Assembly: GCA_020050685.1 (NCBI GenBank)
Contig: JAGVKG010000067.1
Span: 1-64,000 of the forward strand
Direction of reading: 5' to 3'
Length of the DNA: 64,000 bases
Source of the DNA: Candidatus Obscuribacterales bacterium
Lineage (GTDB): Bacteria; Cyanobacteriota; Vampirovibrionia; Obscuribacterales; Obscuribacteraceae
Shown: in pieces, positions 26,893 to 34,732 of the stretch
Position numbering within the stretch: position 1 is the first letter of the stretch
Layout of the letters: each line of letters begins with the position of its first letter
Program-made: the position numbers and the translations under genes
The notes under the pieces: generated by a model
What the model was told of the DNA's origin: nothing
Seen by the model: the letters and a program-made list of their open reading frames with translations, nothing else
The model's database searches: none

Positions 26893-26969
26893 CGAGCTTT
26901 ACTCAGGGGTCAAAACGACCCAGGTAACATGGTTAGCTCGTATTAATATACGCCTTTTATCATAAAAGG
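26893..26969 (-). promoter_or_regulatory. Structured leader upstream of the GAF/HD-GYP gene
   Basis: The 230-base gap between lepB and the HD-GYP gene holds nested inverted repeats. CGAGCT (26893-26898) pairs AGCTCG (26935-26940), enclosing GGGTC (26907-26911) and GACCC (26917-26921) around an AAAAC loop. A separate 17-base palindrome, CCTTTTAT and ATAAAAGG (26953-26960, 26962-26969), precedes it in transcript order. The architecture could be an RNA regulator or terminator plus leader. I could not match it to a known riboswitch class. Confidence 0.4.
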
Positions 26970-27035
26970 AAAGCCCTCTTTTGGATTAAATCGAAGCCTG
27001 GCAAAAAAAATTATTTACCACTCAAATCGTCTCTA

Positions 27036-27827
27036 CTATTCATCAGTCAATCTTGGGTAATGCGGAGCATCAAGCCGGCGCCAAAATAAAAGACATGCCC
27101 GACCAATCACCCGGTCTTTTGGCAAGAAACCCCAGACATGACTGTCTTCGGAATTGTTACGATTGTCACCCATCATGAAATAGTGATCTTGCGGCACAAT
27201 AATTGGCTCCTTGCTGGTGCCAAAGGGGCGAATATATGCGCCAGTCGAAGAACGACCACCTATATCACCCAATACCTCTAGGTCATAATTGGGCTTTTCT
27301 TTGGTGTATAAAGATTCGTCCAAAAGCTCACCATTGATGTAAACACCAACGCCCTTCTGTACCTTGATGTGATCACCAGGCACTCCAATCACACGCTTAA
27401 TAAAGGCTGGCTCGTAAGGCAGAAATGGTAAACCCGTCAGCCTGCCGAGCACTTTTAAGGGGTCATTGCTTAAATCAACTCCACCCATTTCAATCGGCGG
27501 CGGATAAAAAACAATAATTTCGCCACGGCCAATTGGCTTTTGCAAATGTCCGGATACTTTTTCAACTAACAGGCGATCATTTATCTGCAAGGTTGGTTCC
27601 ATGGAACTGGAAGGAATATAACGAGCTTCGGCTAAACCCCAACGAATGACGATTAGCAAGACGAGCGTCACGACGACAAGCTCGACCATTTCTTTGACAA
27701 AGCCTTTGACGCCGCCTTGTTTGCGGGGAGCAATTATCTCTTTGGGCGCAGGCGCTTGCGCGGGTTTTGCCTCAGTATTCACTTCGACTTCTTGTGGTTT
27801 AATTTGTTCGCCGGGTTCCATTACCAT
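27036..27827 (-). CDS. lepB: Signal peptidase I
   Basis: The membrane-bound type I signal peptidase removes Sec and Tat signal peptides on the outer face of the inner membrane. The 263-residue product has a cytoplasmic Pro/Lys-rich N terminus, one transmembrane helix (about 47-65), box B with the nucleophilic serine (IPSSSMEPTLQINDRLLVEK), box C, box D with the general-base lysine (FIKRVIGVPGDH) and box E (MGDNRNNSEDSHVWG). The catalytic Ser/Lys pair is complete. It lies 24 bases downstream of gcvPA. Confidence 0.96.
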   Translation of the reverse strand: MVMEPGEQIKPQEVEVNTEAKPAQAPAPKEIIAPRKQGGVKGFVKEMVELVVVTLVLLIVIRWGLAEARYIPSSSMEPTLQINDRLLVEKVSGHLQKPIGRGEIIVFYPPPIEMGGVDLSNDPLKVLGRLTGLPFLPYEPAFIKRVIGVPGDHIKVQKGVGVYINGELLDESLYTKEKPNYDLEVLGDIGGRSSTGAYIRPFGTSKEPIIVPQDHYFMMGDNRNNSEDSHVWGFLPKDRVIGRACLLFWRRLDAPHYPRLTDE

Positions 27828-27851
27828 TTTGCAGATTATCCTTTTGGTACA

Positions 27852-29261
27852 TTATTTATGACAAGCACTAGGCTTATTGCCTGTGTTAGATAAAGCCATC
27901 ATTGAAGATTTATTTGTCTGAGCCACAATTTTTTCCAAAGCTTCTTGGAAAAGAGTTAGGTGAGACAGATCATTCATTTCTGTCACTGCCACTAAAATTC
28001 CATTTGGCACGTGGGAGGAAATATCAAGGCCCCCGAGAATGCCTACCTCTCTTAATTGAGTCAGGACAATCTCTGCAGCCATGTCAGTTTGAATCACGAA
28101 TTCATTAAAGAATGGTTGACTAAATGCCAATTTCACGCCCTTAATTCCAGTAAGCATTTCCGCTAATTGGTGAGCTCGACGCACGCTGATTTCTGCGACT
28201 TGTTTCAAACCAAGTGGCCCCATCATGCAAAGGTAAACCAGCATGGCAAGCGCGTTTAGGGCTTGATTAGTGCAAATGTTGGATGTCGCCTTAGCACGTC
28301 TAATATGTTGTTCACGAGTTTGCAAAGTCAACGTGTATGCACGACGCCCTTTATTGTCCTGAGTCATGCCACACAAGCGTCCAGGTAACTGACGGACAAA
28401 TTCTTTGCGGCTTGCCAGATAACCAGCAGACGGTCCACCAAAAGATAGATAGTTGCCACAAGATTGAGCATCGCCCACGACAATATCGGCACCAAACTCA
28501 CCTGGCGTTTTTAACAAGCCGAGCGATATTGGATCGGTGACAACAATGAGCAAGGCTCCCTGATCATGCGCCTTTTCAGCAATGGCTTCTAAATCTTCCA
28601 GACAACCAAAGTAATTTGGATTTTGCACAATGCAGGCAGCAAAAGTTGAATCCAAATTGAGTTTTCCTAGATCGGAGACTCCGGACTTTGCTTCCAGTTC
28701 GGCATACTCAAGACCAACTGCATTGAGATAAGTCTTTACCACCGATGAATATTCGGAATTGAGTGATTGCGAAAGACAAACTTTCTTTCTATCGGTGAGG
28801 CGAGCGGCCATAAGTGCTGCTTCTGCAGCTGCAGTCGGTCCATCGTACATGGAAGCATTGGCGCAATCCATGCCAGTCAAAATGCAAACCGTACTCTGAA
28901 ATTCGTAAATAGCTTGCAGTGTTCCTTGGCTGACTTCCGGTTGGTAAGGCGTGTAAGCCGTGGCAAATTCCGAACGGGAAACGACTGAGTTGACGACTTG
29001 AGGAACAAAGCGGCGATATGCGCCACCACCAAGAAAGCTGACTTGCTCAGAAGTCGGCTGATTCTTTTTGGCCAGCTCGGCAATAATTTGACTAAGCTCA
29101 AGCTCGCTTTTGGCCTCAGGCAAGCCAAGCTCCTTGGCTCGGATCTCCTGGGGAATATGTTTAATCAGCTCCTCAAAAGTCCTGATACCGATGGCGCGGA
29201 GCATTTCGTCGCGCTCGGCGTCTGTATGAGGCAAATAAGAAAATTTGTGACTGTCGTTCAT
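27852..29261 (-). CDS. gcvPA: Glycine dehydrogenase (decarboxylating) subunit 1
   Basis: This is the N-terminal half of the P-protein of the glycine cleavage system when that protein is split into two subunits. The 469-residue product begins YLPHTDAERDEMLRAIGI and contains FLGGGAYRRFVPQVVN, YTPYQPEVSQGTLQAIYEFQ and the MYDGPTAAAEA segment, all typical. The PLP-binding lysine lies on the second subunit, GcvPB, which is not in this window; GcvT and GcvH are also absent. lepB follows after 24 bases. Lipoylation of GcvH would use the LipM-type enzyme at 8.6 kb. Confidence 0.95.
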   Translation of the reverse strand: MNDSHKFSYLPHTDAERDEMLRAIGIRTFEELIKHIPQEIRAKELGLPEAKSELELSQIIAELAKKNQPTSEQVSFLGGGAYRRFVPQVVNSVVSRSEFATAYTPYQPEVSQGTLQAIYEFQSTVCILTGMDCANASMYDGPTAAAEAALMAARLTDRKKVCLSQSLNSEYSSVVKTYLNAVGLEYAELEAKSGVSDLGKLNLDSTFAACIVQNPNYFGCLEDLEAIAEKAHDQGALLIVVTDPISLGLLKTPGEFGADIVVGDAQSCGNYLSFGGPSAGYLASRKEFVRQLPGRLCGMTQDNKGRRAYTLTLQTREQHIRRAKATSNICTNQALNALAMLVYLCMMGPLGLKQVAEISVRRAHQLAEMLTGIKGVKLAFSQPFFNEFVIQTDMAAEIVLTQLREVGILGGLDISSHVPNGILVAVTEMNDLSHLTLFQEALEKIVAQTNKSSMMALSNTGNKPSACHK

Positions 29262-29508
29262 TACTTGATTACCAAAAGGAGATCTATGAGGAGATCCATA
29301 AAGAGAAATAGCAAACTATAAATGGCCCTCTTAAGTTTAGCTTCCGTCTTGAAATTTTGCTCTTACTCTTCAAAGGCTTTTAGGCTGGCTGAATAAAATT
29401 GCCTTCATGGTCAGGCGGAAAGAATCACCGGAAGCGTCGCCAGATATATGCATGACCACTACAATAGACTGATTGCCCTCTGAAATTGATTGGCGTAAAA
29501 ATAATCGT

Positions 29509-30210
29509 ATGAAAGTAATTGTCGGCTTAGGAAATCCCGGTCAGGAATATGCCAACACGCGCCACAATCTTGGCTTCATGGTGGTTGACAAGCTGGCGAG
29601 CCTTTTGCTTGAAAGTGAAAAGCCTGAAGGCGCAAGCCTCCTCAAAGGTCTTTTAAATTTCTTGGGACAGCATGATTCAGCATTTAGTCACAAAAAGGCT
29701 TTGTATGCCGACATTGCGAAAGTCAAGTTGCAAAGCGCAAAGCGGAAAAACTCTGCCAAGCCAGAGGAAAGTCAAGATTTACTTTTAGTCAAACCAACTA
29801 CATATATGAATTTGGTTGGCAAATCCGTACAAGCCATTCTTTCTTGGTACAAAATTGATTTGAGCGACATTCTGATTGTCCATGATGACGTTTCTTTGCC
29901 TCTCGGAAAGCTACGTTTGCAAAAAGATGGCGGTGCCGGTGGTCAGCATGGCATTGAATCGATTATTGAAGTTTGTGGTGGCAAGAATAATTTTTCTCGC
30001 TTGAAAGTTGGTTGCGGACCAGATCCTGGTGGTGACAAAAGAGCGAATTATGTTTTGGCACCACTACCTGTGTTAGAGCGCGAAATTTACGAGCTTTGTA
30101 TAACTACGGCAGCGAATGCGGCACTTGATTGCTTTCAATTTGGCATTGCCAAGGCGATGAATCAATACAATGGTTTGAATCTGTTGCCAACTGATCAAGG
30201 CGAAAATTAG
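29509..30210 (+). CDS. pth: Peptidyl-tRNA hydrolase
   Basis: Pth releases tRNA from peptidyl-tRNAs that drop off the ribosome. The 233-residue product (ATG at 29509, MKVIVGLGNPGQEY) has the catalytic Asn (GLGNPG), His (TRHNLGF) and Asp (HDDVSLPLGKLRL), and the KPTTYMNLVGKSV segment. It is about 35-40 residues longer than E. coli Pth because of a Lys-rich insertion at about 45-85. The substrate-binding loop reads AGGQHGIESI where most homologues have GGHNGL, so the conserved His-Asn pair is Gln-His. It should be functional but the substitution is unusual. Confidence 0.93.
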   Translation: MKVIVGLGNPGQEYANTRHNLGFMVVDKLASLLLESEKPEGASLLKGLLNFLGQHDSAFSHKKALYADIAKVKLQSAKRKNSAKPEESQDLLLVKPTTYMNLVGKSVQAILSWYKIDLSDILIVHDDVSLPLGKLRLQKDGGAGGQHGIESIIEVCGGKNNFSRLKVGCGPDPGGDKRANYVLAPLPVLEREIYELCITTAANAALDCFQFGIAKAMNQYNGLNLLPTDQGEN

Positions 30211-30579
30211 TTGGATAAGAAAATTCAAAACAAAATTAATCCAAACAAAATAATTGGCTTTTCCGGACAAAGCTGAGCTGGTGGAAAAATATCTATTTGT
30301 CTAGCAACGCATATGTAAATATTTTGCTGGCAATCTGCTAGAAACGCTTTGGCAAGGGGTTTTTGGCAAATTGAGTCTTGGACCTAGGTTTTTTCTCTCT
30401 TTAGATCCAAAAGTTGCCTGACAAATTACAGAAAGTTTCGCAAACGATTTGTGGATATGGCTTACAAGAAGTAATTGAGAGTTGTAAATATCATAAAATC
30501 TGCATCGTACGGCTCAACGTAGCCAAGCGGACGTTCGGTTACAAGACAATTTGTCATAACAAAAATTGGAAAATTCAAA
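30211..30579 (+). other. Leader and promoter region of the respiratory operon
   Basis: There is no gene in these 369 bases. A two-part inverted repeat is visible: GGCAA (30365-30369) with TTGCC (30414-30418) encloses TTGGACCTA (30378-30386) with TAGATCCAA (30402-30410; one mismatch). The T-rich loop (30389-30401) is not placed as a terminator tail. The start codon of ccoN at 30580 is preceded by a weak GGA ribosome site. The operon promoter should lie in the right half, but I could not fix its -10/-35 boxes with confidence. Confidence 0.4.
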
Positions 30580-31962
30580 ATGTACTTAGAAAGGATTCTC
30601 AGCGACAAGGAAGGCAGTGCCAGTCGGAACTTTTTCCTCTCAGCATTGTGGTGGTCGCTACTTGGAATGGGCGCTGGATTATTTGCCGGAATGGAATTTT
30701 CCAATCCTGACTTAGTCCATAACATTCCCCAACTCTCTATGCCGCACTTACGCATGTGGCACGTCAATGCCGTGGCAATTGGTTGGCTTTCCATGGGTTA
30801 TGTGGGCACGATGTTCCACTTTGTGCCTACTCTGGCCAAAACCAAATTATGGAGTGAGCGCTTGGGCAACTTCACCATGTGGGCATGGAACTTGGTCATG
30901 GTCGGTGCTTTCTGCACGCTGCTCAATGGTGCAACCGAAGGCCGTGAATATGCTGAGCTTTCCGCGGTCCTGGATGTGTTGGTGGCAGTAGCCTTGGTGG
31001 CAGTGGCGCTCAATATCTATATGACGGTCGTTAACCGCCGCGTCAAGAAGCTTTATGTTTCACTTTGGTATTTCCTTGGAGCACTCTTTTGGTTCCCTCT
31101 TGTATACATTATCGGACAGCGCACCTTTGTGGCATTGCCAGGTTTGAATGATGCAATTATCGGTTGGTTTTACGGACATAATATTTTAGGTATGTGGTTT
31201 ACCACAGTTGGCGTCGGCATGATGTATTACTTATTGCCGCGCTTGACTAATGCTCCCCTTTATTCTCATGGTTTGTCCATGTTGGGATTCTGGGGCATTG
31301 CGTTGTTCTATGCACCAACTGGCACGCACCACATTACGCAATCTCCGGTTCCAGAATGGTTGAAGGCAATTGCGATTATTTCCTCAGTCTTTTTGCTTGT
31401 GCCGGTGCTGACCGTATTGACCAACTTCTTTATGACCATGAAGGGTAAATGGCAAATGGTAGTTACTGATATGCCATTGCGCTTTACTGTAACTTCTTGC
31501 ATCTTCTATTTAATTACTTGTACGCAAGGACCATTCCAAGCCACACGCTGGATTAATTGGTACTTGCACTTTTCCCAGTGGGTAGTAGGACATGCTCACT
31601 TGGCACTGCTCGGTACCTTCTCTTTCATACTTACGGCTGCCTTCTATTATTCAATTCCCCGTCTAACCGGACGTGAATGGGCAAGTCAAGGTATGATTAG
31701 AGCGCATTGGTGGCTAAAGACACTCGGCTTTACATTGATGATGCTTTCCTTGACCACAGCTGGTTTGATTCAGGCAGCTGGTTGGCAGATGGGTATTCCT
31801 GTTGATCAATGGGGCTTATCAATTCGTCCTTATTGGTTTCTTCGAGCAATATCAGGAGTGATGATCGTGCTTGGTCAATTCATCTTTGCTTACAACACGT
31901 ATAAGACGCTTTATACAAAAGCACCGCAGCCTGTGGCTCTCAAAGCGGAGGTGAAAGCATAA
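30580..31962 (+). CDS. ccoN: C-family (cbb3-type) cytochrome c oxidase subunit I
   Basis: CcoN is the catalytic, proton-pumping subunit that reduces oxygen to water with electrons from cytochrome c. The 460-residue protein has about 12 transmembrane helices. Visible cofactor ligands are H61 (low-spin heme b, MWHVNA), H200 (CuB, YGHN), H250/H251 (CuB, GTHH), and H338/H340 (GHAH, high-spin and low-spin hemes). Y244, six residues before the paired histidines, sits where the C-family cross-linked tyrosine belongs, so oxygen chemistry is supported rather than NO reduction. It is the first gene of a twelve-gene operon, and its stop overlaps the next start (TAATG). C-family oxidases are usually high-affinity enzymes for low oxygen. 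Confidence 0.95.
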   Translation: MYLERILSDKEGSASRNFFLSALWWSLLGMGAGLFAGMEFSNPDLVHNIPQLSMPHLRMWHVNAVAIGWLSMGYVGTMFHFVPTLAKTKLWSERLGNFTMWAWNLVMVGAFCTLLNGATEGREYAELSAVLDVLVAVALVAVALNIYMTVVNRRVKKLYVSLWYFLGALFWFPLVYIIGQRTFVALPGLNDAIIGWFYGHNILGMWFTTVGVGMMYYLLPRLTNAPLYSHGLSMLGFWGIALFYAPTGTHHITQSPVPEWLKAIAIISSVFLLVPVLTVLTNFFMTMKGKWQMVVTDMPLRFTVTSCIFYLITCTQGPFQATRWINWYLHFSQWVVGHAHLALLGTFSFILTAAFYYSIPRLTGREWASQGMIRAHWWLKTLGFTLMMLSLTTAGLIQAAGWQMGIPVDQWGLSIRPYWFLRAISGVMIVLGQFIFAYNTYKTLYTKAPQPVALKAEVKA

Positions 31963-32879
31963 TGAACGGCTATCGCCTTGGTGCCATTGGTATCATCATC
32001 ACTTTCTTTACAATCATTACGGCCACAGTGCTTTTGCCTATGGTTTTGTTCAATCCTAAACCATCCGGACATGGCAATAACTACACGCTTACTCAAGTTG
32101 CCGACCCGGCTCGCGGCAGACGGATTTATGTAAGAGAAGGTTGTTTTTATTGCCACACGCAATTTACCCGTTTGCAAGACCGGGGTTATGGCCCGTTGGT
32201 AAAAGCAGGAGACTATGTTTATGAAACTCCGCACCAATTAGGTACCGCCCGTACCGGTCCGGATTTGACTAACGAAGGTGGTAAGTTCCCATCGCAATGG
32301 CAAAAGGCTCACTTGATTAATCCACGGGCACTGAAGCCCGGTTCAATCATGCCGTCCTTTAGTTTTTTGGACGATCGCGATATGAACGATTTGGTCGCTT
32401 ACATTCAAACACTGGGTAATGAGCGTAAGGTAACTGCCTACGTTGAAGCACCAGTGGAATACAAACCAATTTTGGCCCGCAAAACTGTGGATACCGGCTC
32501 CGATGCAGCAGCCAATGCTGGTCGTGGTATCTATACGCAAAACTGTGCTGCTTGTCACGGACTTGAGGGTCTGGGCAATGGACCAAACTCAATTTCCATT
32601 GAGAAGAAGCCAGCTAATTTCACCAGACCTTTTTATAAGCAATACCCTGATGATTTCTGGTTCTATCGCGTATCAGAAGGAATTATCGGTACACGTATGC
32701 CACGCTTTGGTGAGACGCTGACAGAGGAACAACGTTGGTACTTGGTTGCTTATCTGAAGACTCTGCAAAAGAATAGTGAAGATACTGTCGACAAGCTTGA
32801 CCAATTGAACAAGGTAGAGCAAATCAAACTACCGAATTTAAGTGGCCAGCGTTGGGAACCACCATCGGGTGGCGACTAA
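31962..32879 (+). CDS. CcoO-type monoheme subunit fused to a CcoP-like cytochrome c domain
   Basis: A 305-residue membrane-anchored diheme cytochrome c. An N-terminal helix (about 7-29) leads into a CcoO-like domain (ARGRRIYVREGCFYCHTQ, heme motif CFYCH at 61-65, with LGTARTGPDLTNEGG and SIMPSF typical of CcoO; M130 as sixth ligand). A linker follows, then a second cytochrome c domain with CAACH at 195-199 and M246 (GTRMPRFG). In most bacteria CcoO carries one heme and CcoP is a separate diheme protein; here one polypeptide supplies both a CcoO and a single CcoP-like heme. It delivers electrons from soluble or lipoprotein cytochrome c to CcoN. Its start overlaps the ccoN stop. Confidence 0.9.
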   Translation: MNGYRLGAIGIIITFFTIITATVLLPMVLFNPKPSGHGNNYTLTQVADPARGRRIYVREGCFYCHTQFTRLQDRGYGPLVKAGDYVYETPHQLGTARTGPDLTNEGGKFPSQWQKAHLINPRALKPGSIMPSFSFLDDRDMNDLVAYIQTLGNERKVTAYVEAPVEYKPILARKTVDTGSDAAANAGRGIYTQNCAACHGLEGLGNGPNSISIEKKPANFTRPFYKQYPDDFWFYRVSEGIIGTRMPRFGETLTEEQRWYLVAYLKTLQKNSEDTVDKLDQLNKVEQIKLPNLSGQRWEPPSGGD

Positions 32880-32896
32880 TTCAGAGGAGAAGAATT

Positions 32897-33148
32897 GTGT
32901 GTCCTAATTGCATCCTAAATCAAGTAGGAATTTCCCCAGGTCTCTATGTGGCCTTTGGCATCTGTGCCTTTTTTATGATTGCTGGAATTGCGGCAATGAT
33001 CTGGGCCTTTAAAAATGGTGAATTTGAAGATATGGAATCATCCAAGTTTGAAATGCTTGATGATGGTGACAGTACCGTACAGGCCGAACGTGCCAAGGCC
33101 AATCTGGCACGCTTGAGAACGCAGTCGGAAGCACAATCTGGATCGTAG
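32897..33148 (+). CDS. ccoS: CcoS-like cbb3 oxidase assembly protein
   Basis: An 83-residue single-helix protein. GTG at 32897 is chosen because AGAGGAGA lies five bases upstream. After a short MCPNC leader, a helix (about 15-37) is followed directly by WAFKNGEFEDMESSKFEMLD. This matches the CcoS pattern of a helix, then W[AS].[KR].GQF[DE]D, then an acidic tail. CcoS is needed to mature cbb3 oxidase, in concert with the copper ATPase CcoI. The extended tail of about 20 residues and the N-terminal CxxC are not usual. It lies 17 bases after the CcoO-P gene. Confidence 0.8.
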   Translation: MCPNCILNQVGISPGLYVAFGICAFFMIAGIAAMIWAFKNGEFEDMESSKFEMLDDGDSTVQAERAKANLARLRTQSEAQSGS

Positions 33149-33157
33149 GAGAAAAAA

Positions 33158-33322
33158 ATGGCAGGCGAAAAATCAGGAGAGGCTCTCGCTCAAGAGCCAC
33201 ACTACGAAGAAGTATCCGAGTATCGGATTGGTGAAGGTGCGCCTCCACTGCCTTTGATTGTCGCTTTTGCTCTCATCGTTCTTTGGGCAATGATTTCTTG
33301 GATTCCCTTTTTTGGCTACTAA
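33158..33322 (+). CDS. 54-residue single-helix membrane protein of the respiratory operon
   Basis: The reading frame starts ATG after GTAGGAGAAAAAA, a good ribosome site, 9 bases past ccoS. It encodes a polar, acidic N terminus (MAGEKSGEALAQEPHYEEVS) followed by one hydrophobic helix (about 31-53) ending FFGY. Size and topology recall CcoQ- or CcoH-like accessory subunits or short cytochrome oxidase subunit IV types, but no family can be assigned. The tight spacing and the helix make it a likely subunit or assembly factor of the oxidase. Confidence 0.75.
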   Translation: MAGEKSGEALAQEPHYEEVSEYRIGEGAPPLPLIVAFALIVLWAMISWIPFFGY

Positions 33323-33344
33323 AAACATGCAATTTCGCGAACAT

Positions 33345-34118
33345 ATGAAAAAAACTCTCTTACTAGGTCTTATCCCAATCATGCTTGCCGGTTGTACTGG
33401 CAGTAAGGTCAACATTGGTTCAAACGATGCCAAACTGGTATCAGAAAATGTGACTGAAGCACAAAATGTTGTGATCTATCCGGACGACAACCCATCAGTT
33501 GCTGATGGCAAAGGCGTTTGGCAGAAAATGAATTGTGCTCAGTGCCATTCCGATACTGGTAAGCCAGTTTCTGGTAAGGCGCAAGTGAATTTGGCCGATG
33601 CCGAATACATGGCCAAGCAAAAGCCACTCGATCAATATGTATTCCTTACTTACGGCAAGCCCGGTGTCAATCACCCGCAATTGAAAAATGCTTTGAGTCG
33701 TCGTGAACTTTGGGACCTAGTGTTTTATTCACGCTCGCTGGCCATTGCTCCACTGACTGATGAAGAAGTAGCGCAAGTCTTGCCAGTTTGGGGCTCAAAC
33801 TGTGCAGTCTGCCATGGTACGCGTGGACACGGTGACGGACCGCTTGCCAAAAATTTAGATCCGACACCAGCTAACTTCCACCAATTCGATCGTTTCTACG
33901 ATCGTGATGACAACATTTTGGAAGACCATATTGCTAATGGTATTCCATGGGAAGGAATGCCTAATTTCTTGAACAAGCAAGACAGAACCAAGAATGTCAA
34001 ATTTGATCGCGCCTATATCAAAAAGCTAGTGCAATTTGTGCGTCATTTCCATGAAGACATTCACCCCACCGTGGCGCAAACGCCAGACACAACTAAACCG
34101 GATACAAAGGCCGAGTAG
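33345..34118 (+). CDS. Diheme cytochrome c lipoprotein
   Basis: A 257-residue lipoprotein from the ATG at 33345: signal MKKTLLLGLIPIMLAGC with the lipobox LAGC and lipidated C17. ATG at 33327 is an in-frame alternative. Two heme c motifs are present, CAQCH (64-68) and CAVCH (153-157), the latter in a standard class I cytochrome fold with GHGDGPLAKNL and MPNF as a probable methionine ligand. It sits between the oxidase and Rieske genes and is tethered to a membrane surface. It is therefore the obvious electron carrier from the Rieske protein to the CcoO-P subunit, without a diffusible cytochrome. Confidence 0.9.
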   Translation: MKKTLLLGLIPIMLAGCTGSKVNIGSNDAKLVSENVTEAQNVVIYPDDNPSVADGKGVWQKMNCAQCHSDTGKPVSGKAQVNLADAEYMAKQKPLDQYVFLTYGKPGVNHPQLKNALSRRELWDLVFYSRSLAIAPLTDEEVAQVLPVWGSNCAVCHGTRGHGDGPLAKNLDPTPANFHQFDRFYDRDDNILEDHIANGIPWEGMPNFLNKQDRTKNVKFDRAYIKKLVQFVRHFHEDIHPTVAQTPDTTKPDTKAE

Positions 34119-34147
34119 ACAGACAGAATTATTACTGTCAAGGATGG

Positions 34148-34732
34148 ATGATTATGACTGCCAATTTGCCAGAGGGTACATCAAGAAGAACATTGCTAAA
34201 AGTTGTGGCGGCCATTCCCTTGGCGTTCACATTTGGCTTGGTAGCATCGCCCTTGTTGCGTTATTTGCGGCCAACAATTGGTCCGCTTGATTTGACCCAA
34301 CCATCAGACCAACCACAAGCTTTGAAAGACGTGATCTTTACCGATTCTGATTTCCCGGAACCGTGGACATGCATTCCTTTTACCTTCTCTCAAACGTATA
34401 AAGAATACAATCCGGAAGGACAGGAAGTGCGCAACATCCCTGGCTTCATTGTCAATTTGCCAACCGGGGAAAAAGTTGCTTACTCGCGCATTTGCCCACA
34501 CTTAGGTTGCATCTTCAATTTCGTCAAAGATCCACAAGAATGTTTGAAGGGTTACAACTTCTTACCGCAAGGACCAGTCTTTGCTTGCCCGTGCCACTTC
34601 TCCGTTTATGACATTGCTCAAGGCGGAAAAGTTGTCTCCGGTCCAGCACCAAGACCACCAAGAAGTTTTAGCTTGGTTACGCAAGGCGACAAGATTATTG
34701 TTAAGTCATTGGAGGCCGGGGGAATTGCCTAG
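34148..34732 (+). CDS. Rieske [2Fe-2S] protein of a cytochrome bc complex
   Basis: A 194-residue protein with a twin-arginine N terminus (TSRRTLLKVV) and a single hydrophobic anchor (about 18-36), then the Rieske fold. Cluster ligands are C116 and H118 (CPHLGC) and C147 and H150 (CPCHFSVYD); C121 and C149 form the conserved disulfide. It would take one electron from quinol at the Qo site of the adjacent cytochrome b and pass it to the lipoprotein cytochrome c encoded just upstream. ATG at 34148 or 34154 are both possible. Its last 8 bases overlap the start of the next gene. Confidence 0.95.
   Translation: MIMTANLPEGTSRRTLLKVVAAIPLAFTFGLVASPLLRYLRPTIGPLDLTQPSDQPQALKDVIFTDSDFPEPWTCIPFTFSQTYKEYNPEGQEVRNIPGFIVNLPTGEKVAYSRICPHLGCIFNFVKDPQECLKGYNFLPQGPVFACPCHFSVYDIAQGGKVVSGPAPRPPRSFSLVTQGDKIIVKSLEAGGIA

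Noticed and set aside
31306-31360. Loss of the active-site tyrosine in CcoN, which would suggest a nitric oxide reductase
   Set aside because: The sequence after the paired histidines (THHITQSP) lacks a tyrosine, but the cross-linked tyrosine of C-family oxidases lies six residues before them. Y244 occupies that place.
34581-34724. A longer cytochrome b1 starting inside the Rieske gene
   Set aside because: The upstream 48 codons overlap the Rieske coding sequence in another frame and give a non-membrane sequence unlike cytochrome b. A TTG with GGAGG nine bases upstream at 34725 is better.
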